A DNA stretch of 16,018 nt. Source: Desulfobulbaceae bacterium (GTDB taxonomy: Bacteria > Desulfobacterota > Desulfobulbia > Desulfobulbales > Desulfobulbaceae). Location of the stretch: the NCBI GenBank assembly GCA_026990725.1, contig JALXCX010000315.1, positions 1 to 16,018 of the forward strand. The letters run 5' to 3'. Each line of letters opens with the position of its first letter. The first letter of the stretch is position 1. Below, one piece after another: positions 5,631 through 12,902 of the stretch. The position numbers and the translations under genes are program-made. The notes beneath the pieces were generated by a model that made no database searches, had not been told where the DNA came from, and was given only the letters and a program-made list of their open reading frames with translations.

Positions 5631-7205
5631 ATGATCACGTTACTTGATTACGGGGCCGGCAATGTCCGCTCGGTCATTAATGCCCTGGAAAGTTTTGGCG
5701 AAACCGTTGTGCTGGTGGATACAGCCGAAGATCTTGACCGGGCGGAAAGGCTTGTTTTCCCCGGAGTAGGCAACTACGGGGCCATGATGCAGATTCTGCG
5801 TCAGAAACAGCTTATCGAGCCGCTCAAACAATACCTGCTGGATAACCGACCGTTTTTAGGCATTTGTGTTGCATTGCAGGCGTTATTTGAGTCCAGTGAA
5901 GAAGCCCCTGACGAATCCGGACTCGGATTTCTCAAGGGCCGGGTAAAACGTTTTACCACAGAGCTGGCGGTTCCTCATATTGGCTGGAACGGATTCAAAG
6001 TTAAACAGCCTTCACGAATATTTAACGGTTTTACCGGCGAAGAAAAACTCTATTTTGTCCACTCATTTCACGTTGAGGCAGACGATCCTGCAGACATCCT
6101 GACCACAACTGATTACGGGTATGAGTTTGTCAGTTCTATCCAGAAAGGAAACGTCGTGGCGACTCAGTTTCATCCTGAAAAAAGCGGCAAAGCCGGGCTG
6201 AAAATTCTTGAAAATTTCCTGGACTCCAGCCGCGAGGCAATCGTTCCGCAGTCATGTCCGGCAACGACCAAGCTTGCCAGCCGGATTATTGCCTGTCTCG
6301 ATGTTCGATCAAACGACCAGGGGGATCTCGTTGTCACAAAAGGTGATCAGTATGACGTTCGAGACAAGGGAGCTGTCCGCAATCTTGGTTTGCCGGTTCA
6401 ACTGGCACGGGACTATTACGAGCAGGGCGCAGACGAAATAACTTTTCTTAATATTACCGCGTTCAGAGATTTTCCTCTGCAGGATATGCCCATGCTTGAG
6501 GTGCTGCAGGAAACATCCAAGAATGTTTTTGTCCCCCTGACCATTGGTGGCGGGATACGTGATTTTACCGACCGCAACGGCAAACATTATACCGCTCTTG
6601 AGGTAGCCTCAGAATATTTTCGTTCCGGTGCTGATAAAATTTCCATTGGCTCAGACGCAGTCCTTATTGTCGAAGAAGTTCTACGAACTGGACAGGCCAC
6701 AGGTATGAGTTCCATCGAACAAATTGCCCGCGTGTATGGTAATCAGGCCGTTGTCATTTCTGTTGACCCAAGAAGGGTTTATGTCCAATCACCGGACGCG
6801 GTCAGTCATAATGTCATTCAGACAGCGTTTCCCGGCCCCAATGGGGAAGAATACTGCTGGTATCAATGCACAATCAAGGGAGGACGTGAAGGGCGCGAAC
6901 TGGACGCTGTCACTCTGGCTTCTGTTTGTGAACAGCTTGGGGCAGGCGAAATACTTCTAAACTGCATCGATAAAGACGGTACCAATTCAGGGTTTGACCT
7001 TGAACTGATAAATGCGGTCAAGGCCGCAGTGACGATCCCGGTTATCGCCTCAAGCGGGGCTGGAAATGCTGAACATTTTCTTGAGGTTTTCAGCAAAACA
7101 AAAGCGGAAGCAGCTCTTGCCGCAGGAATCTTTCACCGTAAAGAAGTGCCCATCGGCACAGTGAAAAACTTTCTTAACACAAGGGTGGAAATCAGGAAGA
7201 TATAA
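5631..7205 (+). CDS. hisHF: Bifunctional imidazole glycerol phosphate synthase, HisH-HisF fusion (HIS7-like)
   Basis: A 524-residue enzyme joining both halves of IGP synthase, the fifth step of histidine synthesis: glutamine plus PRFAR gives IGP, AICAR and glutamate. Residues 1-200 are the glutaminase (class I amidotransferase): start strand ITLLDYGAGN, oxyanion region PGVGNYG (44-50), nucleophile Cys79 in GICVALQALF, and His181/Glu183 in QFHPEKS. From about 217 comes the (beta/alpha)8 cyclase: catalytic Asp224 in IACLDV and Asp379 in SVDP, phosphate-binding LTIGGGIR (303-310) and ASSGAG (473-478). The cyclase half has features of the eukaryotic HIS7 type: the long DRNGKHYTALEVASEYFRSGA segment region (314-334), SVDPRRVYV, WYQCTIKGGRE (410-420) and NCIDKDGTNSG (444-454). 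Bacteria normally use two separate proteins. It stands alone without other his genes and its 3' end overlaps the convergent GGDEF gene by 14 nt. Confidence 0.93.
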   Translation: MITLLDYGAGNVRSVINALESFGETVVLVDTAEDLDRAERLVFPGVGNYGAMMQILRQKQLIEPLKQYLLDNRPFLGICVALQALFESSEEAPDESGLGFLKGRVKRFTTELAVPHIGWNGFKVKQPSRIFNGFTGEEKLYFVHSFHVEADDPADILTTTDYGYEFVSSIQKGNVVATQFHPEKSGKAGLKILENFLDSSREAIVPQSCPATTKLASRIIACLDVRSNDQGDLVVTKGDQYDVRDKGAVRNLGLPVQLARDYYEQGADEITFLNITAFRDFPLQDMPMLEVLQETSKNVFVPLTIGGGIRDFTDRNGKHYTALEVASEYFRSGADKISIGSDAVLIVEEVLRTGQATGMSSIEQIARVYGNQAVVISVDPRRVYVQSPDAVSHNVIQTAFPGPNGEEYCWYQCTIKGGREGRELDAVTLASVCEQLGAGEILLNCIDKDGTNSGFDLELINAVKAAVTIPVIASSGAGNAEHFLEVFSKTKAEAALAAGIFHRKEVPIGTVKNFLNTRVEIRKI

Positions 7206-8448
7206 CGGCAGCGGGTGACTTCGCGCGCGCCCTGTCTTCCTGAAATATACTGCTCCTGTTTTTGCCAAGATGCTTGCTGGCATAGAGCGCTTTATCTGCC
7301 ATTTTCATGATATACGCCAAATCCTGCCCATGACGCGGGAAACAGGCAATGCCGATACTCACCGTAATACCCAGTGGTTTTCCTTCGTAATCCACTTGGG
7401 TTTCGCCAATTTTTTTCCTCATGGACTCTGCCAGAACAAGTGCCTCCTGGCAGTTTGTTTCCGGAAGCAACGCAACAAATTCATCTCCACCGAAACGGGC
7501 CAGCATATCGGCATCCCGCAGCTGAGAACGCATGGATTCAGCGATGTGAATAATCATCCTGGTTCCGGCATCGTGGCCGTAGGTATCGTTGACAGCTTTT
7601 AAATTATCGGCATCAATCATCAAAACGCCAAATTCCTTCTTCTCCTCAAGGGAACGCTTATGCTCCCGCTGCATGAAAATAAGTAACATCTTCATGTTCC
7701 ACAACCCGGTTAGTTGATCGGTTCGGGATAATTGTCGTATTTTTTCCTTGGCCTTTTCCGATTCCCAGGAGATTAATGAGACGAAATAAGCGACAAACCA
7801 CAGTAGAAAGAGCTGAATAACAGGCCCGGGAAGATCGGCAAGACTGAAGCTGCTGAAGCCTTTTGTAAGGTCGCCGCTTTCAGAGGCGGCAAGAAGAAGA
7901 TAACAAACTGTAATTAATGATGTTTCAAGCAATGTTGTCAGCATGCCAAGTGTCGTTGCCGACAAAATAACAACCAAAAAATAGAGAGGCAGAAGCGGAC
8001 TGCCCAACCCGCCGGTCTGCCAGACAACAGCCGTAATGAAAAAAACCATGGACCAGGTATTAAGAGCCAGCTTCCACCGCTTTTCCTCTTGAAAACGCCA
8101 GATATAATGAACAAAACAGATATAGGATGCAAAAATACCCATTGAAATCACGAGATTCATCGGCTTTTCAATAACCATGCCCGGAAGTTTCATGCACAAA
8201 ATGACCAGCACCAGGAGAAGCCACTGTATTTCAGCAACAGTTCGACGAAAGCCATGCAGCTCTGCCTCGTCAATTTCCTTATGGTCATCAATGGGAATTA
8301 AGACAACATCCTGATTGCCTAACAGCGAATACATGGGCGACGTTTTTTTATAGTGATCTTCATGGGAGTCTGAAGTTGCTTTTTTTAGCAGAAAATCCTC
8401 CCCTGCCTGTTTTTCTTTGCTTACTCTGTCCGTTCGGGTTGCACTCAT
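7192..8448 (-). CDS. Membrane-bound diguanylate cyclase (GGDEF)
   Basis: A 418-residue protein making cyclic di-GMP from two GTP. Residues 1-70 are a charged cytoplasmic start of no known domain. About six hydrophobic helices follow (roughly 73-93, 96-115, 128-144, 150-187, 207-227), a membrane sensor that I cannot assign to a named MASE type. A short coiled linker (228-240) leads to the GGDEF domain (about 240-405): SRTDQLTGLWN (241-251), metal-binding Asp in LMIDADNLKAVND (276-288), the intact active site GGDEF (320-324), and an RDAD product-inhibition I-site (311-314) exactly five residues before it. No EAL domain. An active, feedback-inhibited cyclase is therefore expected. The ATG at 8448 has only an A-rich leader. 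It is transcribed alone, convergent with hisHF and overlapping it. The signal sensed is unknown. Confidence 0.92.
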   Translation of the reverse strand: MSATRTDRVSKEKQAGEDFLLKKATSDSHEDHYKKTSPMYSLLGNQDVVLIPIDDHKEIDEAELHGFRRTVAEIQWLLLVLVILCMKLPGMVIEKPMNLVISMGIFASYICFVHYIWRFQEEKRWKLALNTWSMVFFITAVVWQTGGLGSPLLPLYFLVVILSATTLGMLTTLLETSLITVCYLLLAASESGDLTKGFSSFSLADLPGPVIQLFLLWFVAYFVSLISWESEKAKEKIRQLSRTDQLTGLWNMKMLLIFMQREHKRSLEEKKEFGVLMIDADNLKAVNDTYGHDAGTRMIIHIAESMRSQLRDADMLARFGGDEFVALLPETNCQEALVLAESMRKKIGETQVDYEGKPLGITVSIGIACFPRHGQDLAYIMKMADKALYASKHLGKNRSSIFQEDRARAKSPAAVISS

Positions 8449-8583
8449 TTCTTTTCAGTCCGCATTATTGGCCAGATGCTCCATGAAAACCATATTTTCC
8501 GGCAGCGCACCTGCTAAAAACCGATATTCAAATCACCAATGCTACATGAAATATTGTCTTATAAAAACAGGTAAAAATACAAT

Positions 8584-8599
8584 AAAAAAATATTTTTTT
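8584..8599. repeat. AT palindrome A7-TA-T7
   Basis: A run of seven A, TA, then T (eight T in all) gives a perfect 16-bp AT-only palindrome in the 199-bp gap between the GGDEF gene and the CDF gene, both leftward. Next to it AGAC-CA-GTCT (8602-8611) is a short dyad. Together they might end the CDF transcript or act as an AT-rich UP/bent element for the GGDEF promoter; support is slight. Confidence 0.3.
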
Positions 8600-8647
8600 T
8601 CAGACCAGTCTTTATCGATTGCCAGGGAAAAGCAGAAATATAAAAAA

Positions 8648-9805
8648 CTACTCGGGTAGTGTTCGAACTTCGACCCCTGACTCACGCAGCAGGGTAACAG
8701 CCGTTCCGGCATGAACATCAGGAACTTGTACTTCATCTGGTTTAAAGGAAAGCAGCCACTTGCCCAGCAGAAGCCCTTTTTTCTTCTTTACATCCACAAA
8801 CGGATTCTCCACATAATGTTTCTTGATCACTGATGCATTCTGCGTATCCACTGTTTCAATCAGGAACCAGGGAGACTTGACAAAATGGCGGCTGAGCTCT
8901 CCATCAGGCCGATCAACCGGAATAATACGTTGAATGATTGTATCTGCGCTGTAATGGGGCCGGATACGGGCCATAACAACCAGAGGAAATTTCTGGGGAA
9001 TAAGGATCTCCAGACGATCCGCAACATGATCGGCAATCCGATGTGAAGGGGTGTGCATAACCACATCCATATCAACAATAAACCTGCCACCCGCTGTCCG
9101 ACTGAGACATTGTTTTACGCGGGTAATGCGCGGGTGCTGCTCAACCATATGGATGATTTTCCGTTCTGTTTCCCGATCCATGGAGGCATCGAGCAGGTCT
9201 TTTAAAGCCTTAATAAGCAGTGCCGCGCCAGCCCGGAAGACAAAGAGGGAAACCACAGCCGCAGCCCATTTGTCCACCGGAAAACCAAACCGGGTACCAA
9301 AAAGGCCAAGCAGAACTATCCCGGTAGAGAGTGCGTCGGCTAGATAATCACGGGCATCAGCTTCAAGGGCCGGAGAATTCAAACGTTTTCCCTCCCGGAG
9401 CTGATACCGCCCAAAAAGGAGAGAAACGACCAGCGATATCGCAGTCACCGGCAGGGCGATGGCAACATCAGGCAACCGATTGGCGCCGAAAAATGCTTGC
9501 CGACCAATTTCGTAAGCGGCAACAATCACGGCAATTGAAGTCACCAGGGTCGCAACGGTTTCCGCCTTGTAAAGGCCATAAGAAAATGATGGATGTTCCC
9601 GTCCGGCAACCCAGAGCCCCACAAAGGCGGCAATTGAGGCCAGTACATCGGTGGCGGAATGGATGGCATCACCAATGAGTGCCGTGGAAGAAGAGGCGAA
9701 TCCAGCCACTCCTTTGCCAACAGCCAGGGTAAGATTCAGGCCGATGGAAACTGCTGCTCTTCTTCTGGCAGCACTTAAATCCTGTTTTGTTTTTTCAGAA
9801 GCCAT
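8648..9805 (-). CDS. Cation diffusion facilitator with C-terminal NifX/dinitrogenase-cofactor-like domain
   Basis: A 385-residue CDF transporter, which exports divalent metal (Zn, Fe, Mn, Co or Cd, by family) in exchange for protons. Six helices span about 12-207. Metal-site residues: GDAIHSATD (45-53) in helix 2, with His49 and Asp53, and DYLAD (153-157) in helix 5, with Asp153 and Asp157. This HxxxD plus DxxxD set is not the all-His/Asp zinc pattern (HxxxD twice) nor that of E. coli FieF (DxxxD then HxxxD). A cytoplasmic dimer domain follows (about 210-290). The last 90 residues (296-385) resemble the NifX/NifB-type dinitrogenase iron-molybdenum cofactor fold: GELSRHFVKSPWFLI (302-316), then HAGTAVTLLRESGVEV (365-380). 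This tail is absent from ordinary CDFs. It is divergent from feoA across 166 bp, which suggests an iron role; metal identity is inference. Confidence 0.87.
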   Translation of the reverse strand: MASEKTKQDLSAARRRAAVSIGLNLTLAVGKGVAGFASSSTALIGDAIHSATDVLASIAAFVGLWVAGREHPSFSYGLYKAETVATLVTSIAVIVAAYEIGRQAFFGANRLPDVAIALPVTAISLVVSLLFGRYQLREGKRLNSPALEADARDYLADALSTGIVLLGLFGTRFGFPVDKWAAAVVSLFVFRAGAALLIKALKDLLDASMDRETERKIIHMVEQHPRITRVKQCLSRTAGGRFIVDMDVVMHTPSHRIADHVADRLEILIPQKFPLVVMARIRPHYSADTIIQRIIPVDRPDGELSRHFVKSPWFLIETVDTQNASVIKKHYVENPFVDVKKKKGLLLGKWLLSFKPDEVQVPDVHAGTAVTLLRESGVEVRTLPE

Positions 9806-9971
9806 AGCGGGTTAGACGTTTTTCCTGCAACAGACAGAATTCCAAAGGCTGCCAATTCTTTATCATCAAGCGAGGATTCTACCTGATTTTTCTAAAAAAA
9901 CCTTGCAAAAGATGTTGACAGTACACATTGTTTGGTGTACCTAAAATTTAACTTTAATACATAAGACAATT
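9806..9971. promoter_or_regulatory. Divergent control region between the CDF gene and feoA, with dyad operator
   Basis: The 166-bp gap holds TTGACA (9915-9920), a perfect -35, abutting a dyad GTACAC-N8-GTGTAC (9921-9940), and then CCTAAAATT with TAAAAT at 9942-9947. The TAAAAT is a good -10 by sequence but lies 21 nt from the TTGACA, so the exact promoter is unsure. The dyad would cover the promoter, as a repressor site should. Its right half GGTGTACCTAA shares 11 of 19 positions with the DtxR/IdeR consensus. Confidence 0.45.
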
Positions 9972-10316
9972 ATGACTAAAAATCATCCCGACATCTCATG
10001 TCATTGCCTGCTGGCCACTGACGATCAATGCAGGCGCCTTAAGGTTAACTGTCCTGAAGATGCCCTTCCGCTTACACAACGATGCGGATGCGGCAGGGTC
10101 AAAGTCTGCAAAATAAGCGGTGATAGAAAAGAATGTGCAAAGATGGCCAACCTTGGCGTCCTGCCCGGGACGGAAATGGAGCTGTTATGCCCCAGCCGCA
10201 GGAAAGGCCAGAAACATCGAAATGGTCGTGGAAGCAGGTGTATGGTAAAAATAAATGGAGGAACCCTGAGCCTGGATCAACTGACGGCTGAGAATATTTT
10301 TGTTACCCCGCTCTAA
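9972..10316 (+). CDS. feoA: FeoA-type protein with Cys-rich N-terminal extension
   Basis: A 114-residue small cytoplasmic protein. Residues about 30-114 fit the SH3-like FeoA domain that assists FeoB in ferrous iron uptake: KISGDRKECAKMANLGVLPGTEMEL (47-71 region) contains the family's leucine-glycine-proline-glycine turn LGVLPG (61-66), and the end has INGGTLSLDQLTAENIFV (94-111), the beta-hairpin and closing strand. The N-terminal extension and core hold ten cysteines (10, 12, 20, 27, 38, 40, 46, 55, 73, 90), including CHC and CGC pairs, far more than in a normal FeoA of about 75-80 residues. A metal or Fe-S site or redox switch is possible. No clear ribosome site precedes the ATG. It is first in the rightward cluster feoA, Cys-rich peptide, feoB. 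Confidence 0.82.
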   Translation: MTKNHPDISCHCLLATDDQCRRLKVNCPEDALPLTQRCGCGRVKVCKISGDRKECAKMANLGVLPGTEMELLCPSRRKGQKHRNGRGSRCMVKINGGTLSLDQLTAENIFVTPL

Positions 10317-10328
10317 AGCTCTCTTTTT

Positions 10329-10357
10329 TTGCCGTAAGGTTTAGGGTAACCTAAAAC
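10329..10357 (+). promoter_or_regulatory. Promoter with embedded DtxR/IdeR-like operator
   Basis: TTGCCG (10329-10334), 17 nt, TAAAAC (10352-10357): each hexamer matches 4 of 6 consensus bases with ideal spacing. Inside it, the 19-mer at 10336-10354 matches the DtxR/IdeR consensus (TTAGGTTAGSCTAACCTAA) at 14 of 19 positions by my count, and its core TTAGG-GTAA-CCTAA is a perfect dyad. A metal-loaded repressor here would block transcription of the Cys-rich peptide gene and feoB. Confidence 0.5.
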
Positions 10358-10446
10358 AAGTACCTTCTTTGAAATGAGAATAACTTCGCCTGCCCCAGGC
10401 AGATAGTTGGCTAAAGATAAACAAAAAAATAGAATTAATAAAAGAT

Positions 10447-10623
10447 ATGCAGAATCTTATTATCACTCTGGTACTGATCGTTGCTTTCCTCTATGTGAGC
10501 AAAAAACTACTGGCGGTGTTTCGTCCAGGTTCTTCTTCATGCGGCGGATGCTGCTCAGGCTGCAGCGATTCCGGCTGTTCCTCTTTTCCTCAAGTACCGG
10601 ATAAGAGGAAAAAAAATAAATGA
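10447..10623 (+). CDS. FeoB-associated Cys-rich membrane peptide
   Basis: A 58-residue peptide, easy to overlook for its size. It opens with one hydrophobic helix (LIITLVLIVAFLYV, 4-17), then basic residues (KK, 19-20), a cysteine cluster at 32, 35, 36, 39 and 44 spaced by Gly and Ser, and a Lys-rich end. This layout, N-terminal helix plus short Cys-rich tail, is that of the FeoB-associated Cys-rich membrane protein family, found next to feoB in many bacteria; its role is not settled, but partnering FeoB or binding iron at the membrane is assumed. It lies 130 bp after feoA, downstream of the embedded operator, and 70 bp before feoB. The ribosome site is weak (AAAAG). The composition makes sense only in this frame; the overlapping longer frames are noise. 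Confidence 0.8.
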   Translation: MQNLIITLVLIVAFLYVSKKLLAVFRPGSSSCGGCCSGCSDSGCSSFPQVPDKRKKNK

Positions 10624-10693
10624 AAAGCTCTACATTACAGGTTAACCGGGACAAAACCGGTAAAAAAAGCAGGACAGCCCCGGGAGTCTCGTT

Positions 10694-12853
10694 GTGAACA
10701 AACCATTACACATAGCCCTTGCCGGCAACCCCAACTCCGGCAAGACCACATTATTCAACCACCTGACCGGGGCCAGACAGCATGTTGGCAACTATCCCGG
10801 TGTGACCGTTGATAAAAAAGAAGGTTTCTTTTCCTTTCACGAAAACTCGATTCGAGTAATCGACCTTCCTGGGACGTACTCTCTCACAGCCTATTCCGTT
10901 GAAGAGCTGGTGGCCAGAGACTATCTGGTTAACGAAAGGCCAGACGTAGTAGTGGATGTGGTTGATGCCTCAAACCTGGAGAGGAATCTCTACCTGACCT
11001 GCCAGTTTATCGAACTTGGCATCCCGCTGGTCATTGCTCTGAACATGGTTGACGTAGCAAAAAAACGCGGCATCAAAATAGACACTGACAAGCTGGGAAC
11101 ATTACTTAACGTCCCTGTTTTTCCGGTTATCGCACGTTCCGGACACGGTGTTGATGAGCTCCTAAACGCTGTCCTGACAACCAGCCTTGCACCAGAGCAC
11201 CCTCCTGCCCTTTTACGCTATGGCTCTGATATAGATGGTGTGCTCAGGGAAATTGTTCCGCAGATCGAAAGCAGAAATCTGCTGACAGATACCTATCCCG
11301 CCCGCTGGACCGGTTTGAAAATTCTTGAAAATGATGAGCAGATTCTGGAAAAGGTACAGGCTGCAGACAGCGACCTGACCCGCACCATGGTTCAGCGCAG
11401 TGAAGCACTGACCCACCATCTTAAAACGACGCTTGACGCCTTTCCGGAAGCTGTTATTGCTGATCACCGATATGGTTTCATCAAATCTATTCTCCGGCAG
11501 GGTGTCGTTTCCAGAACTCATGACAATGACCGTCTCTACACTTCGGATAAAATAGATAAAATTGTCACTAACAGAGTTATCGGCCCTCTTATCATGGCCG
11601 CGATTCTGTTTGTCCTGTACAGTTTCACGTTTAATTTTTCAACTTTTCTCGTTGCCTGGCTCAATGCTTTTTTCGGCGTTCTCAGCCAATCCGTGGACTC
11701 TATGCTGCCCGATGGCCCGGTGAAGTCCATGATCATTTCCGGAGTGATTGACGGCGTTGGCGGGGTACTGGGCTTTGTCCCGATTATCATGTTCATGTTT
11801 TTTGGTATTGCCGTGCTTGAGGACTCCGGCTATCTGGCCCGGGTCGCCTTTATGATGGACCGGGTTTTTCATTTTTTCGGCCTGCATGGCTCCTCTGTCA
11901 TGCCCTTTATTGTGTCCGGTGGAATTGCCGGCGGCTGTGCTGTTCCCGGAGTTATGGCAACCAGAACCCTCCGCTCTCCCAAGGAAAGGATGGCCACCCT
12001 GCTGACAGTTCCTTTCATGAACTGCGGAGCAAAACTCCCTGTATTAACCCTTATTATTGGTGCATTTTTTTCTTCGCACCAGGCCCGCTATATGTTTCTG
12101 GCAACAGTTGCTGCCTGGCTCGTGGCCCTGATGGCAGCAAAGTTTCTTCGAATGACAGTGCTCAAAGGTGAATCAACTCCTTTTGTTATGGAACTGCCCC
12201 CATATCGTTTTCCCACCATGAAAGGACTTTTTATCCATACCTGGGAGCGAACCTGGCAGTACATTAAAAAAGCCGGGACCGTTATTCTGGGCATTTCCAT
12301 TCTGCTCTGGGCCATGATGACCTATCCGGGCCTTTCTCCGGAACAAACTGCCGGTTTTGAGTCCATGCGACAAGAAATTTCCGCGTCACAAGCCCCTGAT
12401 GCCAAAACCAGAATCCAACACATTAACGGTCAGGAGGCCGAGGCGAAACTCCGCTATTCCGTTGCAGGCCGTATAGGCATAGCCCTTGAGTCTGTCAGCC
12501 GCTATGCCGGGTTTGACTGGCGCACAAATATTGCTCTGGTCGGTGGTTTTGCCGCAAAAGAAGTTATTGTCTCCACCCTGGGGACGGCCTACTCGCTAGG
12601 CGAAGTCGATCCAGGCAATACTACATCCCTGAAAGAACGTCTGGAAAAAGACCCGCACTGGAATCCTGTCGTCGGACTGTCTGTGCTGGCATTTATCATG
12701 TTTTATGCCCCCTGCTTTGTTACTATTGTTGCAATAGCCAGCGAATCCGGGTCATGGAAGTGGGGATTTTTTTCCATGGCATTTAACACAATTTTTGCAC
12801 TCATTCTCTCGGTGGCAATTTTCCAGATCGGCATGTTACTCGGCCTTGCTTGA
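10694..12853 (+). CDS. feoB: Ferrous iron transporter FeoB
   Basis: A 719-residue inner-membrane Fe2+ importer with a GTPase head. G domain (1-165): G1 GNPNSGKT (11-18), G2 region GNYPGVTVD (32-40), G3 DLPG (57-60), G4 NMVD (117-120), G5-like ARSGHG (147-152). A helical spacer (about 170-275) carries the NFeoB GDI-type region. The membrane part has two Gate repeats: SGGIAGGCAVPGVMATRTLR (408-427) with Cys415 and MNCGAKLPV (442-450) with Cys444 in the first; ALVGGFAAKEVIVSTLG (614-630) and YAPCFVTIVA (671-680) with Cys674 in the second. It begins at GTG with GGGAG 7 nt upstream. At 719 residues it is a little shorter than E. coli FeoB (about 770). Organised behind the Cys-rich peptide and feoA, it should be induced when iron is low. 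Confidence 0.96.
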   Translation: MNKPLHIALAGNPNSGKTTLFNHLTGARQHVGNYPGVTVDKKEGFFSFHENSIRVIDLPGTYSLTAYSVEELVARDYLVNERPDVVVDVVDASNLERNLYLTCQFIELGIPLVIALNMVDVAKKRGIKIDTDKLGTLLNVPVFPVIARSGHGVDELLNAVLTTSLAPEHPPALLRYGSDIDGVLREIVPQIESRNLLTDTYPARWTGLKILENDEQILEKVQAADSDLTRTMVQRSEALTHHLKTTLDAFPEAVIADHRYGFIKSILRQGVVSRTHDNDRLYTSDKIDKIVTNRVIGPLIMAAILFVLYSFTFNFSTFLVAWLNAFFGVLSQSVDSMLPDGPVKSMIISGVIDGVGGVLGFVPIIMFMFFGIAVLEDSGYLARVAFMMDRVFHFFGLHGSSVMPFIVSGGIAGGCAVPGVMATRTLRSPKERMATLLTVPFMNCGAKLPVLTLIIGAFFSSHQARYMFLATVAAWLVALMAAKFLRMTVLKGESTPFVMELPPYRFPTMKGLFIHTWERTWQYIKKAGTVILGISILLWAMMTYPGLSPEQTAGFESMRQEISASQAPDAKTRIQHINGQEAEAKLRYSVAGRIGIALESVSRYAGFDWRTNIALVGGFAAKEVIVSTLGTAYSLGEVDPGNTTSLKERLEKDPHWNPVVGLSVLAFIMFYAPCFVTIVAIASESGSWKWGFFSMAFNTIFALILSVAIFQIGMLLGLA

Positions 12854-12861
12854 CACCTGCT

Positions 12862-12878
12862 CAAGATGCTTTATCTTG
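12862..12878. repeat. Short stem-loop between feoB and the response regulator
   Basis: CAAGAT (12862-12867), loop GCTTT, ATCTTG (12873-12878): a perfect 6-bp stem starting 8 nt after the feoB stop. It has no T run behind it. It could be a processing or regulator site. Confidence 0.35.
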
Positions 12879-12884
12879 CCAGAT

Positions 12885-12889
12885 GGAGG
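12885..12889 (+). promoter_or_regulatory. Ribosome binding site with unusually long spacing
   Basis: GGAGG is separated from the ATG at 12903 by 13 nt, about twice the usual distance. An in-frame TGA at 12894 rules out an earlier start, so the ATG is fixed and the spacing is real. Confidence 0.5.
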
Positions 12890-12902
12890 ATTTTGAATAT
12901 TC

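Noticed and set aside
5631..7205. HisH/HisF paralogues for sugar amidation in surface polysaccharide synthesis (WbuY/WbuZ type)
   Set aside because: The fused layout and HIS7-type cyclase features fit true IGP synthase better, despite polysaccharide genes nearby.
8648..12853. Magnetosome gene cluster (CDF MamB/MamM and a magnetosome FeoB)
   Set aside because: No other mam or mad genes are seen, and the CDF metal site and tail do not specifically match MamB/MamM.
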